Of a DNA stretch of 64,000 bases, positions 1-8,501 are shown in pieces. The DNA is taken from assembly GCF_900109685.1 (NCBI RefSeq), contig NZ_FOBB01000006.1:372001-436000 (forward strand), in the 5' to 3' direction. Both the position numbers and the translations under genes were made by a program. How positions within the stretch are numbered: position 1 is the first letter of the stretch; each line of letters opens with the position of its first letter. The notes beneath the pieces are model-generated. The model was given only the letters and a program-made list of their open reading frames with translations, had not been told where the DNA came from and made no database searches. Origin of the DNA: Chitinophaga rupis. GTDB taxonomy: Bacteria > Bacteroidota > Bacteroidia > Chitinophagales > Chitinophagaceae.

Positions 1-800
1 ACCTGCTTGGTACCATCGCCGGAAAGGTTATAGGCTGCGTTGGTACCCATTACCAGCTCGCGGGAGCCGGCCTGCCGGGTATAATAGGCGGCAGGGTTCA
101 GGATCACCTGGTCATTCAGCTTAAAAATACCATTCAGGAAACCGATATAACGGCGGTCTATCTGGTTATTGCCCTCATAAAAGCTTTCATGCGGCTTGTT
201 CACGTGCTGCACGGAAAAACCGCCATTCACGTAAATATTATCGGTAGGAAAGTAAGCGTAGTTCATACCCACCTGCATGTCGAAATAATTCACTTTTGAC
301 TGCGTAATGGGTTCTGCAGTGGGCAGCTCAGAATCAAAGAACTTACCGTTCCACTGGTCGCCAAACGTAAGCTTAGCCAGGTCTACCCGCTTATTGGCAG
401 ATCCTACATTAAAGCCTAAGGACAGCAGGCTGCTTTGCCCTAACAACTGGTGGTAGGCTACAGAGCCATATACCTTGGTAGAGGTAAGGTTACCGCTGCC
501 CGCCTGGTCACGCAGGATCACGCCGCCCAAACCTACCCAGCCATACTCCAGCCGGTCGCGGAACAGCTGGAAATCGGCAAAGGCCGACATCGTCTTATAT
601 GGCACCGGGATGCTGGCCCACTGGTTACGGTAGTTGATACCTACCCGGTAATTACCATCCGGGATAAAACCGGTATTGGCCGGATTGGTAGTTAGCGGTG
701 AGTTAAAGAACTGCGAAAAATGCAGGTCCTGTGCGGCTCCCTGCAGGGAAGCGAACAACAATACTAAACCGGCTACATAAAATTTTACTGGCTGCTTCAT
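1..800 (-). CDS. PorP/SprF-family type IX secretion membrane protein (partial, C-terminus beyond left edge)
   Basis: I translated the minus strand from the ATG at 800; the frame stays open to base 1, giving about 266 residues and no stop. The product has a signal peptide of roughly 23 residues ending in QGAAQ, then DLHFSQFFNSPLTTNPA, the hallmark start of PorP/SprF outer-membrane proteins, followed by alternating strands expected of a beta-barrel. PorP is a core type IX secretion (T9SS) component, and SprF-type paralogues help export particular substrates with type B C-terminal signals (family knowledge). The gene starts 6 nt after the stop of the upstream type-B-CTD protein gene, so the two are very likely co-transcribed. 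I infer that this is the dedicated SprF-type partner of one or both upstream proteins. The family call is firm; the substrate pairing is inference. Confidence 0.9.
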   Translation of the reverse strand, partial: MKQPVKFYVAGLVLLFASLQGAAQDLHFSQFFNSPLTTNPANTGFIPDGNYRVGINYRNQWASIPVPYKTMSAFADFQLFRDRLEYGWVGLGGVILRDQAGSGNLTSTKVYGSVAYHQLLGQSSLLSLGFNVGSANKRVDLAKLTFGDQWNGKFFDSELPTAEPITQSKVNYFDMQVGMNYAYFPTDNIYVNGGFSVQHVNKPHESFYEGNNQIDRRYIGFLNGIFKLNDQVILNPAAYYTRQAGSRELVMGTNAAYNLSGDGTKQ

Positions 801-806
801 GGCTCA

Positions 807-3800
807 TCATCTTAACAAAGTAATGTTTCCTGTCTTATTCGTTTTCGTCCCGTCGCTGAATTCTACACTTACGGCGTATGCATATGCATCCATGGGTTGA
901 ATGGCGCCTTTGAACCGGCCATCCCAACCGATGGTGGGATCATTGGATTCAAAGACCAGCTGGCCCCAACGATTAAATATCTTTAAATTGAATTTGGCTA
1001 TTCCAAAGCCCCGCACCATCAGCACATCATTCCGTCCATCATTATTGGGTGAGAAGGCATTAGGGACATCAAACAAGGGGATCACAATTGCGGCTACCTG
1101 CTTACAAACCGTATCTACACACCCCGCGGCATTGGTTGCCAGCAAACATACATCGTACGTTCCTGTTTTGTTATACTGGTGTACCGGGTTGGTTTCAGCA
1201 GAAACGCTCCCGTCACCAAACTCCCACAAATAGCTTGCCGCACCTATGCTCTGGTTCACGAATGTCACCGGCGTATTTTCTTCCGGCTTGGTAGGCGTGA
1301 ATGAGAAGTCGGCACTGGGCGGACCAAATACCTTGATCGTTATGCTGGTATCATCCTCCTTATTACAAGTATTGTTATCCAATGCACGCAGCGTAACCGT
1401 GTAAGTACCGGGGTTTGGATATGTATGCACAGGGTAAGCCTCTGTAGAGGTGCTGCCGCCGTCTCCAAAGTTCCACTCAAACGTTTCCCCACCCATAGAG
1501 GTATTGTTAAACTCGATGGTAGAGGGTGCGCAGGAGCTGTCCGGCGCTATAAAGCTGGCTTCCACGTTAGCGGCCACACGCAGGGGCACGGTATCCGTAT
1601 GCGGGGCGTTACAATAGTTGGTATCTACCAGGGTAAGCAGGGCATTATATACACCCGGCGACTGGTAAGCGTGCTGCCAGTTACCCAGGCCTACGGTTGA
1701 CTGTGGCGTACCATCCCCAAAATCCAGCGTAAAGGATAAGTTGGTGAATGGTTTGCCCTGCGGCGCTACAGATGCATTTTCAAAATTATAGCTCAGGGCT
1801 TCACAGGGCGGCAGCTTGGTTACCACCAGGTTTACGGAAGCACTGTCGGCCCGTATGCGCACCTGGGTGTAAGCAGTATCGCAACCGTTACAGCTGGCAG
1901 GGTCACATTTAATGAGGCGTATGGTGTAATCGCCAATGGCGTTATAAGTATGGGAAACAGTATCCAGGTTACCACCTACATCCCCCGAACCATCGCCAAA
2001 GTTCCAGGTACGGGTTTGGGCGGGTGAGCTGGTGGTATCTACAAACGTAATATCGGCAGGTACGCAATAATTCTTCCTGCGGTCCAGGGTTTTAATACCG
2101 GCTTTTACCCCATCCAGGTTAAAGGCGATCTTTAACGCGCCAAAGTTACAGAAGGGCGGCGCCGCTGTTGCATAGGCACCGGGCGTGGTTGGGTAACGCG
2201 GTTTTGCACCGTTGTTGGCCGATACATTACACCAGGCGCACAGGCCCTGGTAAATAACCCCATTACGGTCAAAGCGGCTGGTGCCGCCATCTACATGCTC
2301 ATACAAACCATTGCCGCCAAAAAAGCTGGCAAACAATACGCCCGTAGCATCGCGCTGCAATACAAAGAAGTAAAAGTCCTGATCGTCAGTGGTACGCTGC
2401 AGGGGATTTTTGGTGATCAGCCCACTGGTGCCTGAGTTAGGATAACGCAGTGATTTATTGATACCGCCACCCCAGCCTGAAACGTATACATTCTCACACC
2501 GGTCTACCAGGAAGGCAGTGGGTGAAATGCTGGGGTCTGTAGCCTGCTTGCCAAAAGTTGTAGAGTATATAAAGGCCGACAGGTTAGGATCCAGCTTGGA
2601 TATAAACTGCTTGGAATTATCGTTATAAAAAACCGTAGTGCCGGTGGGCTGCTTCACCGGCCAGCGTCCGTCTGTGGTACCCATTGCATATACATTTCCT
2701 TCTGCATCCAGCTGAATACCATATACCTGGTCTGCCGATGCATTGTCTGCACCCAGGTAAGTGCTTTGTAATACACTGGCGCCATCGCTGGAAATGTGGG
2801 CAATAAACCCATCGCACACACCACCGCGGTAACCGGGATAAATAACACCACCGGTGGTACGGAAGTTAGTGCTGGCTGTGCCACCGCCTACATACAGGGT
2901 ATTACCGTTCAGTGCCAGCACATAACCTGCATCTTCTTTATCGCCGCCAAGGTAGCTGGCCCATAGCAGGTTGTTACAGTTAGGATCTATTTTCATTACC
3001 ACCGCATCCTGCGCGCCGCCAAAGCTGGTTTGGAAGGCGCCGGCTGTTACCGGGAAATCAGTGGAGCGGGTGCTGCTGGTCACATAAATGTTGGCGGCGC
3101 CATCTAGCACTACTTCACTACGGGCATCATCGCCATAATTGCGTAACAGTACCCAGCTGCCGGCCTGCCGGTTCTCACGCATATTCACCGCATCATCTGC
3201 ACTGCCGGCTATACGCAGCGAACCAATGATGCCGGTACCGGCTGCGTTTAATTTCACAATAGCTATATCCCAGCCGCCACGGTTACCTACTTCATTTTTA
3301 AAGGGAAAGTTACCGGAGGTTGTTCTGCCGCTGATCACCAGGTTACCGGCTGCATCAGCAAATAAGCTATGTGGCTGCTCATCGCCATTGCCGCCTAAAT
3401 AGGTGGCATATACCAGGTTGCGGCCATTGGGGGTGAACTTGCTGATACCAATATCAAACTGCCCGCCCTGGAAAGCATTCTGGATCACGCCGGTTGTTAC
3501 CGGGTAACCCTGCGCCCATACAATACCACCGCCGTAAAAATTACCCTGGTCGTCATAAGTGGCGGTAAAGCCCCAGTTATCGGCCCGGGAGCCGGATACG
3601 CTGGAAAATACATAAGTAGGATCTATCACCAAGGGGTACTGCGGATCATACTTACCGGATATTTTAAAACCAACCTTATTACCATTTACACGGTAACTAA
3701 CCTTTACGGTTACACGCTGGTTATTGATGTATTGATAAGCATACGGCATCAGCTCGGTAGAGGTGCCTACAGAGGTAGTGATCTCCAGCTGGTCTTTCTT

Positions 3801-4469
3801 CAGCTCCAGCCTGTCCACACCGTTATATTGTAATTGAATATTGGAAGGATCGGCGCCGGGATGCACGATCAGATCATACTTCAGCAAAGACGCTTCTGAA
3901 TACACCTGCATATCGATACCGGCATACAGGTCTTTGTAAAGCACCTGCTGGTAAGACTTTACGCCCGACTTCCATTTGGAAGCATCATTACCCAGGAAGT
4001 AATTACTATAACCATCGGTTGGTTTATCCGGTGTTACCTGTAAGGTGGGTTTGGCATTCAGAAAAGTTACTTCGTAGGCATGCGCTCTTACAACGGGCTT
4101 CTCACGTTTAATATCGCCCGGTACATCCTGATGCGGCGTGGTGCTGGCCGCGGGTGCGGCGGCAGTACCTTTTGCATTATAATCTACATAAGGCGGCGCC
4201 GGTGCATCTGCATGCCCGTGCATGTATTCTGTAAGCTTTGAGTAATCGGTTTTGTTGAGGAGAGAAAAAGTGAACCCGTTCTTTTTAAGGAAGATGGCGC
4301 CCCCGCCCAGATCTGTTTTATACAAGAAATCTCCCTCCCACTGTCCTTTGTTCTCAATAAACTGCAAAGGGGTGAAATTACTGTTCTCCTGTGCTTGCGC
4401 CCTGGCCGGCAATGCTGCCATCAGCCAAAACGTAACACTTAAAAAACCGGCAAGGAAAGTAAATTTCAA
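807..4469 (-). CDS. Large secreted PKD-repeat protein with type B T9SS C-terminal domain (copy 1)
   Basis: 1220 aa. It has a signal peptide (about residues 1-25, ending ARAQAQ), an N-terminal region with the IENKGQW motif near residue 40 that I associate with the DUF7948-type family, and a long beta-propeller-like region rich in YLGG repeats (YATYLGGNGDEQ, WASYLGGDKEDA). Four PKD-like domains follow, marked by WNFGDG/DFGDG/WEFGDG near residues 823, 918, 1000 and 1081. The gliding-motility-associated C-terminal domain starts at VPNAFSPNNDG (about 1138) and ends ITLLR. Such proteins are exported by the T9SS and displayed on or released from the cell surface; the ligand is unknown. It is a tandem paralogue of the gene just upstream and lies directly before a PorP/SprF gene. 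The start is ATG with a clean signal peptide. Confidence 0.88.
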   Translation of the reverse strand: MKFTFLAGFLSVTFWLMAALPARAQAQENSNFTPLQFIENKGQWEGDFLYKTDLGGGAIFLKKNGFTFSLLNKTDYSKLTEYMHGHADAPAPPYVDYNAKGTAAAPAASTTPHQDVPGDIKREKPVVRAHAYEVTFLNAKPTLQVTPDKPTDGYSNYFLGNDASKWKSGVKSYQQVLYKDLYAGIDMQVYSEASLLKYDLIVHPGADPSNIQLQYNGVDRLELKKDQLEITTSVGTSTELMPYAYQYINNQRVTVKVSYRVNGNKVGFKISGKYDPQYPLVIDPTYVFSSVSGSRADNWGFTATYDDQGNFYGGGIVWAQGYPVTTGVIQNAFQGGQFDIGISKFTPNGRNLVYATYLGGNGDEQPHSLFADAAGNLVISGRTTSGNFPFKNEVGNRGGWDIAIVKLNAAGTGIIGSLRIAGSADDAVNMRENRQAGSWVLLRNYGDDARSEVVLDGAANIYVTSSTRSTDFPVTAGAFQTSFGGAQDAVVMKIDPNCNNLLWASYLGGDKEDAGYVLALNGNTLYVGGGTASTNFRTTGGVIYPGYRGGVCDGFIAHISSDGASVLQSTYLGADNASADQVYGIQLDAEGNVYAMGTTDGRWPVKQPTGTTVFYNDNSKQFISKLDPNLSAFIYSTTFGKQATDPSISPTAFLVDRCENVYVSGWGGGINKSLRYPNSGTSGLITKNPLQRTTDDQDFYFFVLQRDATGVLFASFFGGNGLYEHVDGGTSRFDRNGVIYQGLCAWCNVSANNGAKPRYPTTPGAYATAAPPFCNFGALKIAFNLDGVKAGIKTLDRRKNYCVPADITFVDTTSSPAQTRTWNFGDGSGDVGGNLDTVSHTYNAIGDYTIRLIKCDPASCNGCDTAYTQVRIRADSASVNLVVTKLPPCEALSYNFENASVAPQGKPFTNLSFTLDFGDGTPQSTVGLGNWQHAYQSPGVYNALLTLVDTNYCNAPHTDTVPLRVAANVEASFIAPDSSCAPSTIEFNNTSMGGETFEWNFGDGGSTSTEAYPVHTYPNPGTYTVTLRALDNNTCNKEDDTSITIKVFGPPSADFSFTPTKPEENTPVTFVNQSIGAASYLWEFGDGSVSAETNPVHQYNKTGTYDVCLLATNAAGCVDTVCKQVAAIVIPLFDVPNAFSPNNDGRNDVLMVRGFGIAKFNLKIFNRWGQLVFESNDPTIGWDGRFKGAIQPMDAYAYAVSVEFSDGTKTNKTGNITLLR

Positions 4470-4624
4470 CGGAATAGATTTAGCGTTTTTTCCTGTAACT
4501 AATATACGAATAATAACGTGGAAAGGTTGGCTAATGTTACCGGCTTTGGGGCAACATTCATCCTATGTAATAAGTTATTTATACAGAAGATGCGGATAAA
4601 CAAGTGGTATAATACATAAGCCCG

Positions 4625-4632
4625 CAAATTTA
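4625..4632 (-). promoter_or_regulatory. Possible Bacteroidota -7 box upstream of PKD protein copy 1
   Basis: The minus strand reads TAAATTTG, matching the TAnnTTTG -7 consensus of Bacteroidota primary sigma promoters. It lies about 155 nt upstream of the copy 1 start, between the two paralogues, so copy 1 plus PorP/SprF could be transcribed independently of copy 2. The match is short and the AT-rich surroundings make chance likely. Confidence 0.3.
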
Positions 4633-4712
4633 TTTTTGTACCGTTCTAAACTAAGACCTGCACAATAATAAAACGTTTAAGGCGTTGCAAAAATTGTTGT
4701 ATGGTCCCCCTT

Positions 4713-7700
4713 TTACCGTAATAAGGTAACGCTGCCCTGTTTATTTGCCTTGCTGCCATCACTAAACTCCAGGTACACCGTAAAGGCATAAGCATCCATC
4801 GGTTGCAAAGCGCCTTTGAACCGGCCATCCCAGCCAATGGAAGGATCATTGGATTCAAATACCAGCTGCCCCCAGCGGTTAAATATCTTGAAGCTGAATT
4901 TACTGATGCCAAAACCGCGTACCAGCAGCACATCGTTCATACCATCCCCGTTGGGCGAGAAGGCATTCGGCACATCAAACAAAGGAATAATAATGGCGCT
5001 TACCTGCTGGCAGGCCGTATCCGTACAGCCGGCCTGGTTAGTAGCCGTCATGCATACCTCGTAAGTGCCGGTTTTGTTGTACTGGTGCACCGGGTTGGTT
5101 TGTGTTGATACTTCACCATCGCCAAACTCCCATAAATAGCTTACTGCGCCAATGGACTGGTTTACAAAGGTAACCGGCGTATTGTCCTCCGGCTTGGTGG
5201 GCGTAAAGGAAAATTCCGCGGAAGGCGCGCCAAATACATGTATGGTTACGGTGGTATCGTCTGTTTTATTACAGGTATTGTTATCCACTGCGTGCAGGGT
5301 TACCTGGTAATCGCCCGGCGTGGGATAGGTGTGGGTGGGGTAAGCTTCTGTGGAAGTAGCCCCGTCTCCAAAATCCCAGCTAAAGGATTCCCCGCCCAGG
5401 GTGGTATTGCCAAATTCAATAACTGCCGGCGCGCATGAGCTGTCCGGCGCCGTAAAGCTGGCCACTACGTTGGCGGCTACCCGCAGGGGTATTGTTTCCG
5501 TATGTGGTGCATTACAATAGTTGGTATCTACCAGGGTAAGGGTGGCATTATAAATCCCATCTGCCTGGTAAGGGTGCTGCCAGGAGCCGGTGCCCACGGG
5601 CGATACCGGGGTACCATCTCCAAAGTCCAGTAAAAATGACTGGTTGGTAAAGGGCTTGCCCGGCGGCGGAGTGGAACTATTGGTAAACTCATAGGCCAGT
5701 GATTCGCAGGGCGGCTGGCGAAGGGCTGAAAAATCAACCACCGCACTATCGGCCCGGATGCGTATTTCTGTATAGGCCGTATCGCAGCCATTACAGCTGG
5801 CAGGATCGCATTTAACCAGGCGTACCGTATAATCGCCAATAGCGGCATAGGTATGCGTAATGGTGTCCAGGTTGCCGCCTACATCCGGCGTACCATCACC
5901 AAAATTCCAGATACGGGTTTGGGCGGGTGAGCTGGTGGTATCTACAAACGTAATATCTGCAGGTACGCAGTAGTTCTTTTTACGGTCCAGGGTTTTAATG
6001 CCTGCCTTTACTCCATCCAGGTTAAAGGCGATCTTTAATGCGCCAAAATTGCAATCCGGCGGCGCTACATTGGAGTAAGCACCCGGCGTGGTAGGATAGC
6101 GCGGTTTGGTTGAACTCGTGGCTACGTTACACCAGGCGCATAAACCCTGGTAAATAACGCCGTTACGGTCAAAGCGGCTGGTACCGCCATCCACATGCTC
6201 ATACAAGCCATTGCCGCCAAAAAAGCTGGCAAACAGCACGCCTGTAGCATCGCGCTGCAGTACAAAAAAGTAAAAGTCCTGATTGTCAGTTGTGCGCTGC
6301 AAAGCATTTTTTACCGGCAGGCCTGAGGTACCGGAATTGGGATATTTCAGGCCTATATCCAGCCCGCCGCCCCAGCCGGAAATGTACACGTTCTCACATT
6401 TATCTACCAGGAAAGCTACCGGCGAAATACTGGGTTCTGTGGCCTGCTTGCCAAAGGTTGTAGAGTATACAAAGGCCGACAGGTTGGGCTGCAGCTTGGA
6501 TATAAACTGTTTGGAATTATCATTATAAAAAGTAGTGGTGCCACTGGGCTGCTGTATGGGCCAGTTACCTTCTGTAGTACCCATTACATATACATAACCG
6601 CCTGCATCCAGCTGAATACCATATACCTGGTCGGCAGATGGGTTATCAGATCCTATATAGGTGCTTTGCAGCAGGGTAGTACCATCGGTGGTAATATGGC
6701 TGATAAAGCCATCGCACACACCGCCGCGGTAAGCAGGATATTTACTGCCGCCTGTAGTGCGGAAGTCAGTGCTGGCGGTGCCGCCTGCCACGTACAGGGT
6801 ATTACCATTTAATGCCAGCACATAGGCTGCATCTTCTTTAGAACCGCCTATATAGCTGGCCCAGGTTAATGCATTACAGGTAGGATCTATTTTCATTACC
6901 ACGCCATCCTGGCTGCCGCCCATAGCGTTCTGGAAAGTGCCGGCTGTTACCGGGAAATCCGTAGAGCGGGTACAGCTGGCTACATAAATATTATCTGCTG
7001 CATCTACCACCACCTCACTGCGGGCATCATCGCCATAGTTGCGTAACAGCACGGAGGCGCCGCTTTGCCGGTCCTCCCGTATGTTCACCCCATCATCCAC
7101 ACTGCCGGCTATACACAATGCACCAATAATACCGGTGCCGGTAGCATTTAATTTTACTACGGCAATATCCCAGCCACCACGTTTGCCTACAACGTTGGTG
7201 AAAGGAAAATCGGATGATTTGGTCCTGCCGCTGATCACCAGCTCGCCCTTCGTATCTACAAAAAGGCTATGCGGCTGCTCAATATTATTGCCACCCAGGT
7301 AGGTTGCATACAATAAACGGCGGCCTGTTGGATCAAACTTACTAATGGCAATATCAAACTCCCCGCCCTGGAAAGAGCTTTGTGCAGCGCCTGGCGTTAC
7401 CGGGTAATTACCGGGATCAAAGCTGATGCTGCCACCATAAAAATTACCTGCTGCATCATAGGTAGCGGTAAAGCCCCAGTTATCGGCCCGGGCGCCGGAG
7501 AGGGTGGAAAATACATAGCTGGGGTCTATTACCAGCGGATACTTTCCATCATAATCCCCGCTTATTTTAAACCCTACTTTATTACCGCTTAACCGGTAGC
7601 TCACTTTTACGGGTATACGTTGTTCATTGATGTATTGATAAGCATACGGCATCAGCTCCCTGGCCACGCCTACGGAGGTAGTGATTTCCAGGTTGCCTTT

Positions 7701-8360
7701 TTTCAGCTCCAGCTTATCTACGCCGGTGTACTCCAGCTCTACCTTAGCTGCATCTGCACCGGGTTTCACAATAAGATCATATTTTAACTGGGATGCTTCT
7801 GAGTACACCTGCATATCAATACCTGCATAGAGCTCCTTATACATCACACTCTGATAAGACTTTACATTGGAGCGCCATTTCGTAGCATCGTTCCCGATAA
7901 AATAGTTGCTGTATGCTTCTATAGCCTTATCCGGCACCAGCTGCGGATCTTTATTGGCATTTAAAAAAGTAACCTCATAGGCATGCGATCTGATCACCGG
8001 CGCCTGGGGCTTGCTGCCGCCGCCTGGCACGGTGGCAGCTGTAGTGCTTTTATTAGATGCTGCTTTAGCGTCATAGTCAACAGAAGGAGGTACGGGCGCG
8101 GAAGCATGCCCGTGAAAATATTCCCTTACACTTTCCAGTCCTGCCGGATCCATCAGATTAAAGGTAAAACCACTCTTTTTGAGAAAAATGCTGCCACTGC
8201 CCAGGTCTGTTCTATACAGGAAATTCCCGGACCATTGCCCTTTGTTCTCTACAAACTGCAGGGGAGTAAAATTACTGGCGGCAGTAGACTGACCTTTAAC
8301 GACCCCGCTTACCAGCACCATTATGATACCTGTAAAAACGGCAAGGGAATTGAGTTTCAA
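4713..8360 (-). CDS. Large secreted PKD-repeat protein with type B T9SS C-terminal domain (copy 2)
   Basis: About 1215 aa from a TTG at 8360. The frame opens at a GTG at 8408, but the extra 16 residues (MEYVPWTF...) precede an excellent signal peptide that begins LKLNSLAVF and ends VVKGQ, so TTG is the better start; there is no usable ATG. The architecture equals copy 1: VENKGQW motif, YLGG propeller-like region, four PKD-like domains (about residues 818, 913, 995 and 1077) and a type B CTD from VPNAFSPNGDG (about 1132) to VTLLR. Long stretches are identical to copy 1, for example around FGGNGLYEHVDGGTSRFDRN, whereas the signal peptides and parts of the CTD differ. It probably forms one expression unit with copy 1 and PorP/SprF. 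The surface ligand is unknown. Confidence 0.86.
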   Translation of the reverse strand: MKLNSLAVFTGIIMVLVSGVVKGQSTAASNFTPLQFVENKGQWSGNFLYRTDLGSGSIFLKKSGFTFNLMDPAGLESVREYFHGHASAPVPPSVDYDAKAASNKSTTAATVPGGGSKPQAPVIRSHAYEVTFLNANKDPQLVPDKAIEAYSNYFIGNDATKWRSNVKSYQSVMYKELYAGIDMQVYSEASQLKYDLIVKPGADAAKVELEYTGVDKLELKKGNLEITTSVGVARELMPYAYQYINEQRIPVKVSYRLSGNKVGFKISGDYDGKYPLVIDPSYVFSTLSGARADNWGFTATYDAAGNFYGGSISFDPGNYPVTPGAAQSSFQGGEFDIAISKFDPTGRRLLYATYLGGNNIEQPHSLFVDTKGELVISGRTKSSDFPFTNVVGKRGGWDIAVVKLNATGTGIIGALCIAGSVDDGVNIREDRQSGASVLLRNYGDDARSEVVVDAADNIYVASCTRSTDFPVTAGTFQNAMGGSQDGVVMKIDPTCNALTWASYIGGSKEDAAYVLALNGNTLYVAGGTASTDFRTTGGSKYPAYRGGVCDGFISHITTDGTTLLQSTYIGSDNPSADQVYGIQLDAGGYVYVMGTTEGNWPIQQPSGTTTFYNDNSKQFISKLQPNLSAFVYSTTFGKQATEPSISPVAFLVDKCENVYISGWGGGLDIGLKYPNSGTSGLPVKNALQRTTDNQDFYFFVLQRDATGVLFASFFGGNGLYEHVDGGTSRFDRNGVIYQGLCAWCNVATSSTKPRYPTTPGAYSNVAPPDCNFGALKIAFNLDGVKAGIKTLDRKKNYCVPADITFVDTTSSPAQTRIWNFGDGTPDVGGNLDTITHTYAAIGDYTVRLVKCDPASCNGCDTAYTEIRIRADSAVVDFSALRQPPCESLAYEFTNSSTPPPGKPFTNQSFLLDFGDGTPVSPVGTGSWQHPYQADGIYNATLTLVDTNYCNAPHTETIPLRVAANVVASFTAPDSSCAPAVIEFGNTTLGGESFSWDFGDGATSTEAYPTHTYPTPGDYQVTLHAVDNNTCNKTDDTTVTIHVFGAPSAEFSFTPTKPEDNTPVTFVNQSIGAVSYLWEFGDGEVSTQTNPVHQYNKTGTYEVCMTATNQAGCTDTACQQVSAIIIPLFDVPNAFSPNGDGMNDVLLVRGFGISKFSFKIFNRWGQLVFESNDPSIGWDGRFKGALQPMDAYAFTVYLEFSDGSKANKQGSVTLLR

Positions 8361-8501
8361 GCGATAAACATTTAGTTGGTGGGTAAAAGTCCATGGAACA
8401 TATTCCACGGCTTATAACGGATTACACGGTTTAAAGTTACTTAACGGCTGGCTGGCATACTAAAGCATGATTTAAATTCTAATAACAAACGTAAAACCGG
8501 G

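Noticed and set aside
4252..4599. Plus-strand and alternative-frame open frames of 60-250 codons throughout, for example opposite the PKD proteins, tgt, rsmI and sprA
   Set aside because: They lie antisense or out of frame to strongly conserved genes and have no recognisable domains, signals or promoters.
4631..4638. Plus-strand TATTTTTG as a promoter
   Set aside because: No plus-strand gene follows; it is a chance match in AT-rich sequence between two minus-strand genes.
8361..8408. GTG start at 8408 for PKD protein copy 2
   Set aside because: It would put 16 polar and aromatic residues before an otherwise ideal signal peptide; the TTG at 8360 gives a signal peptide like that of copy 1.
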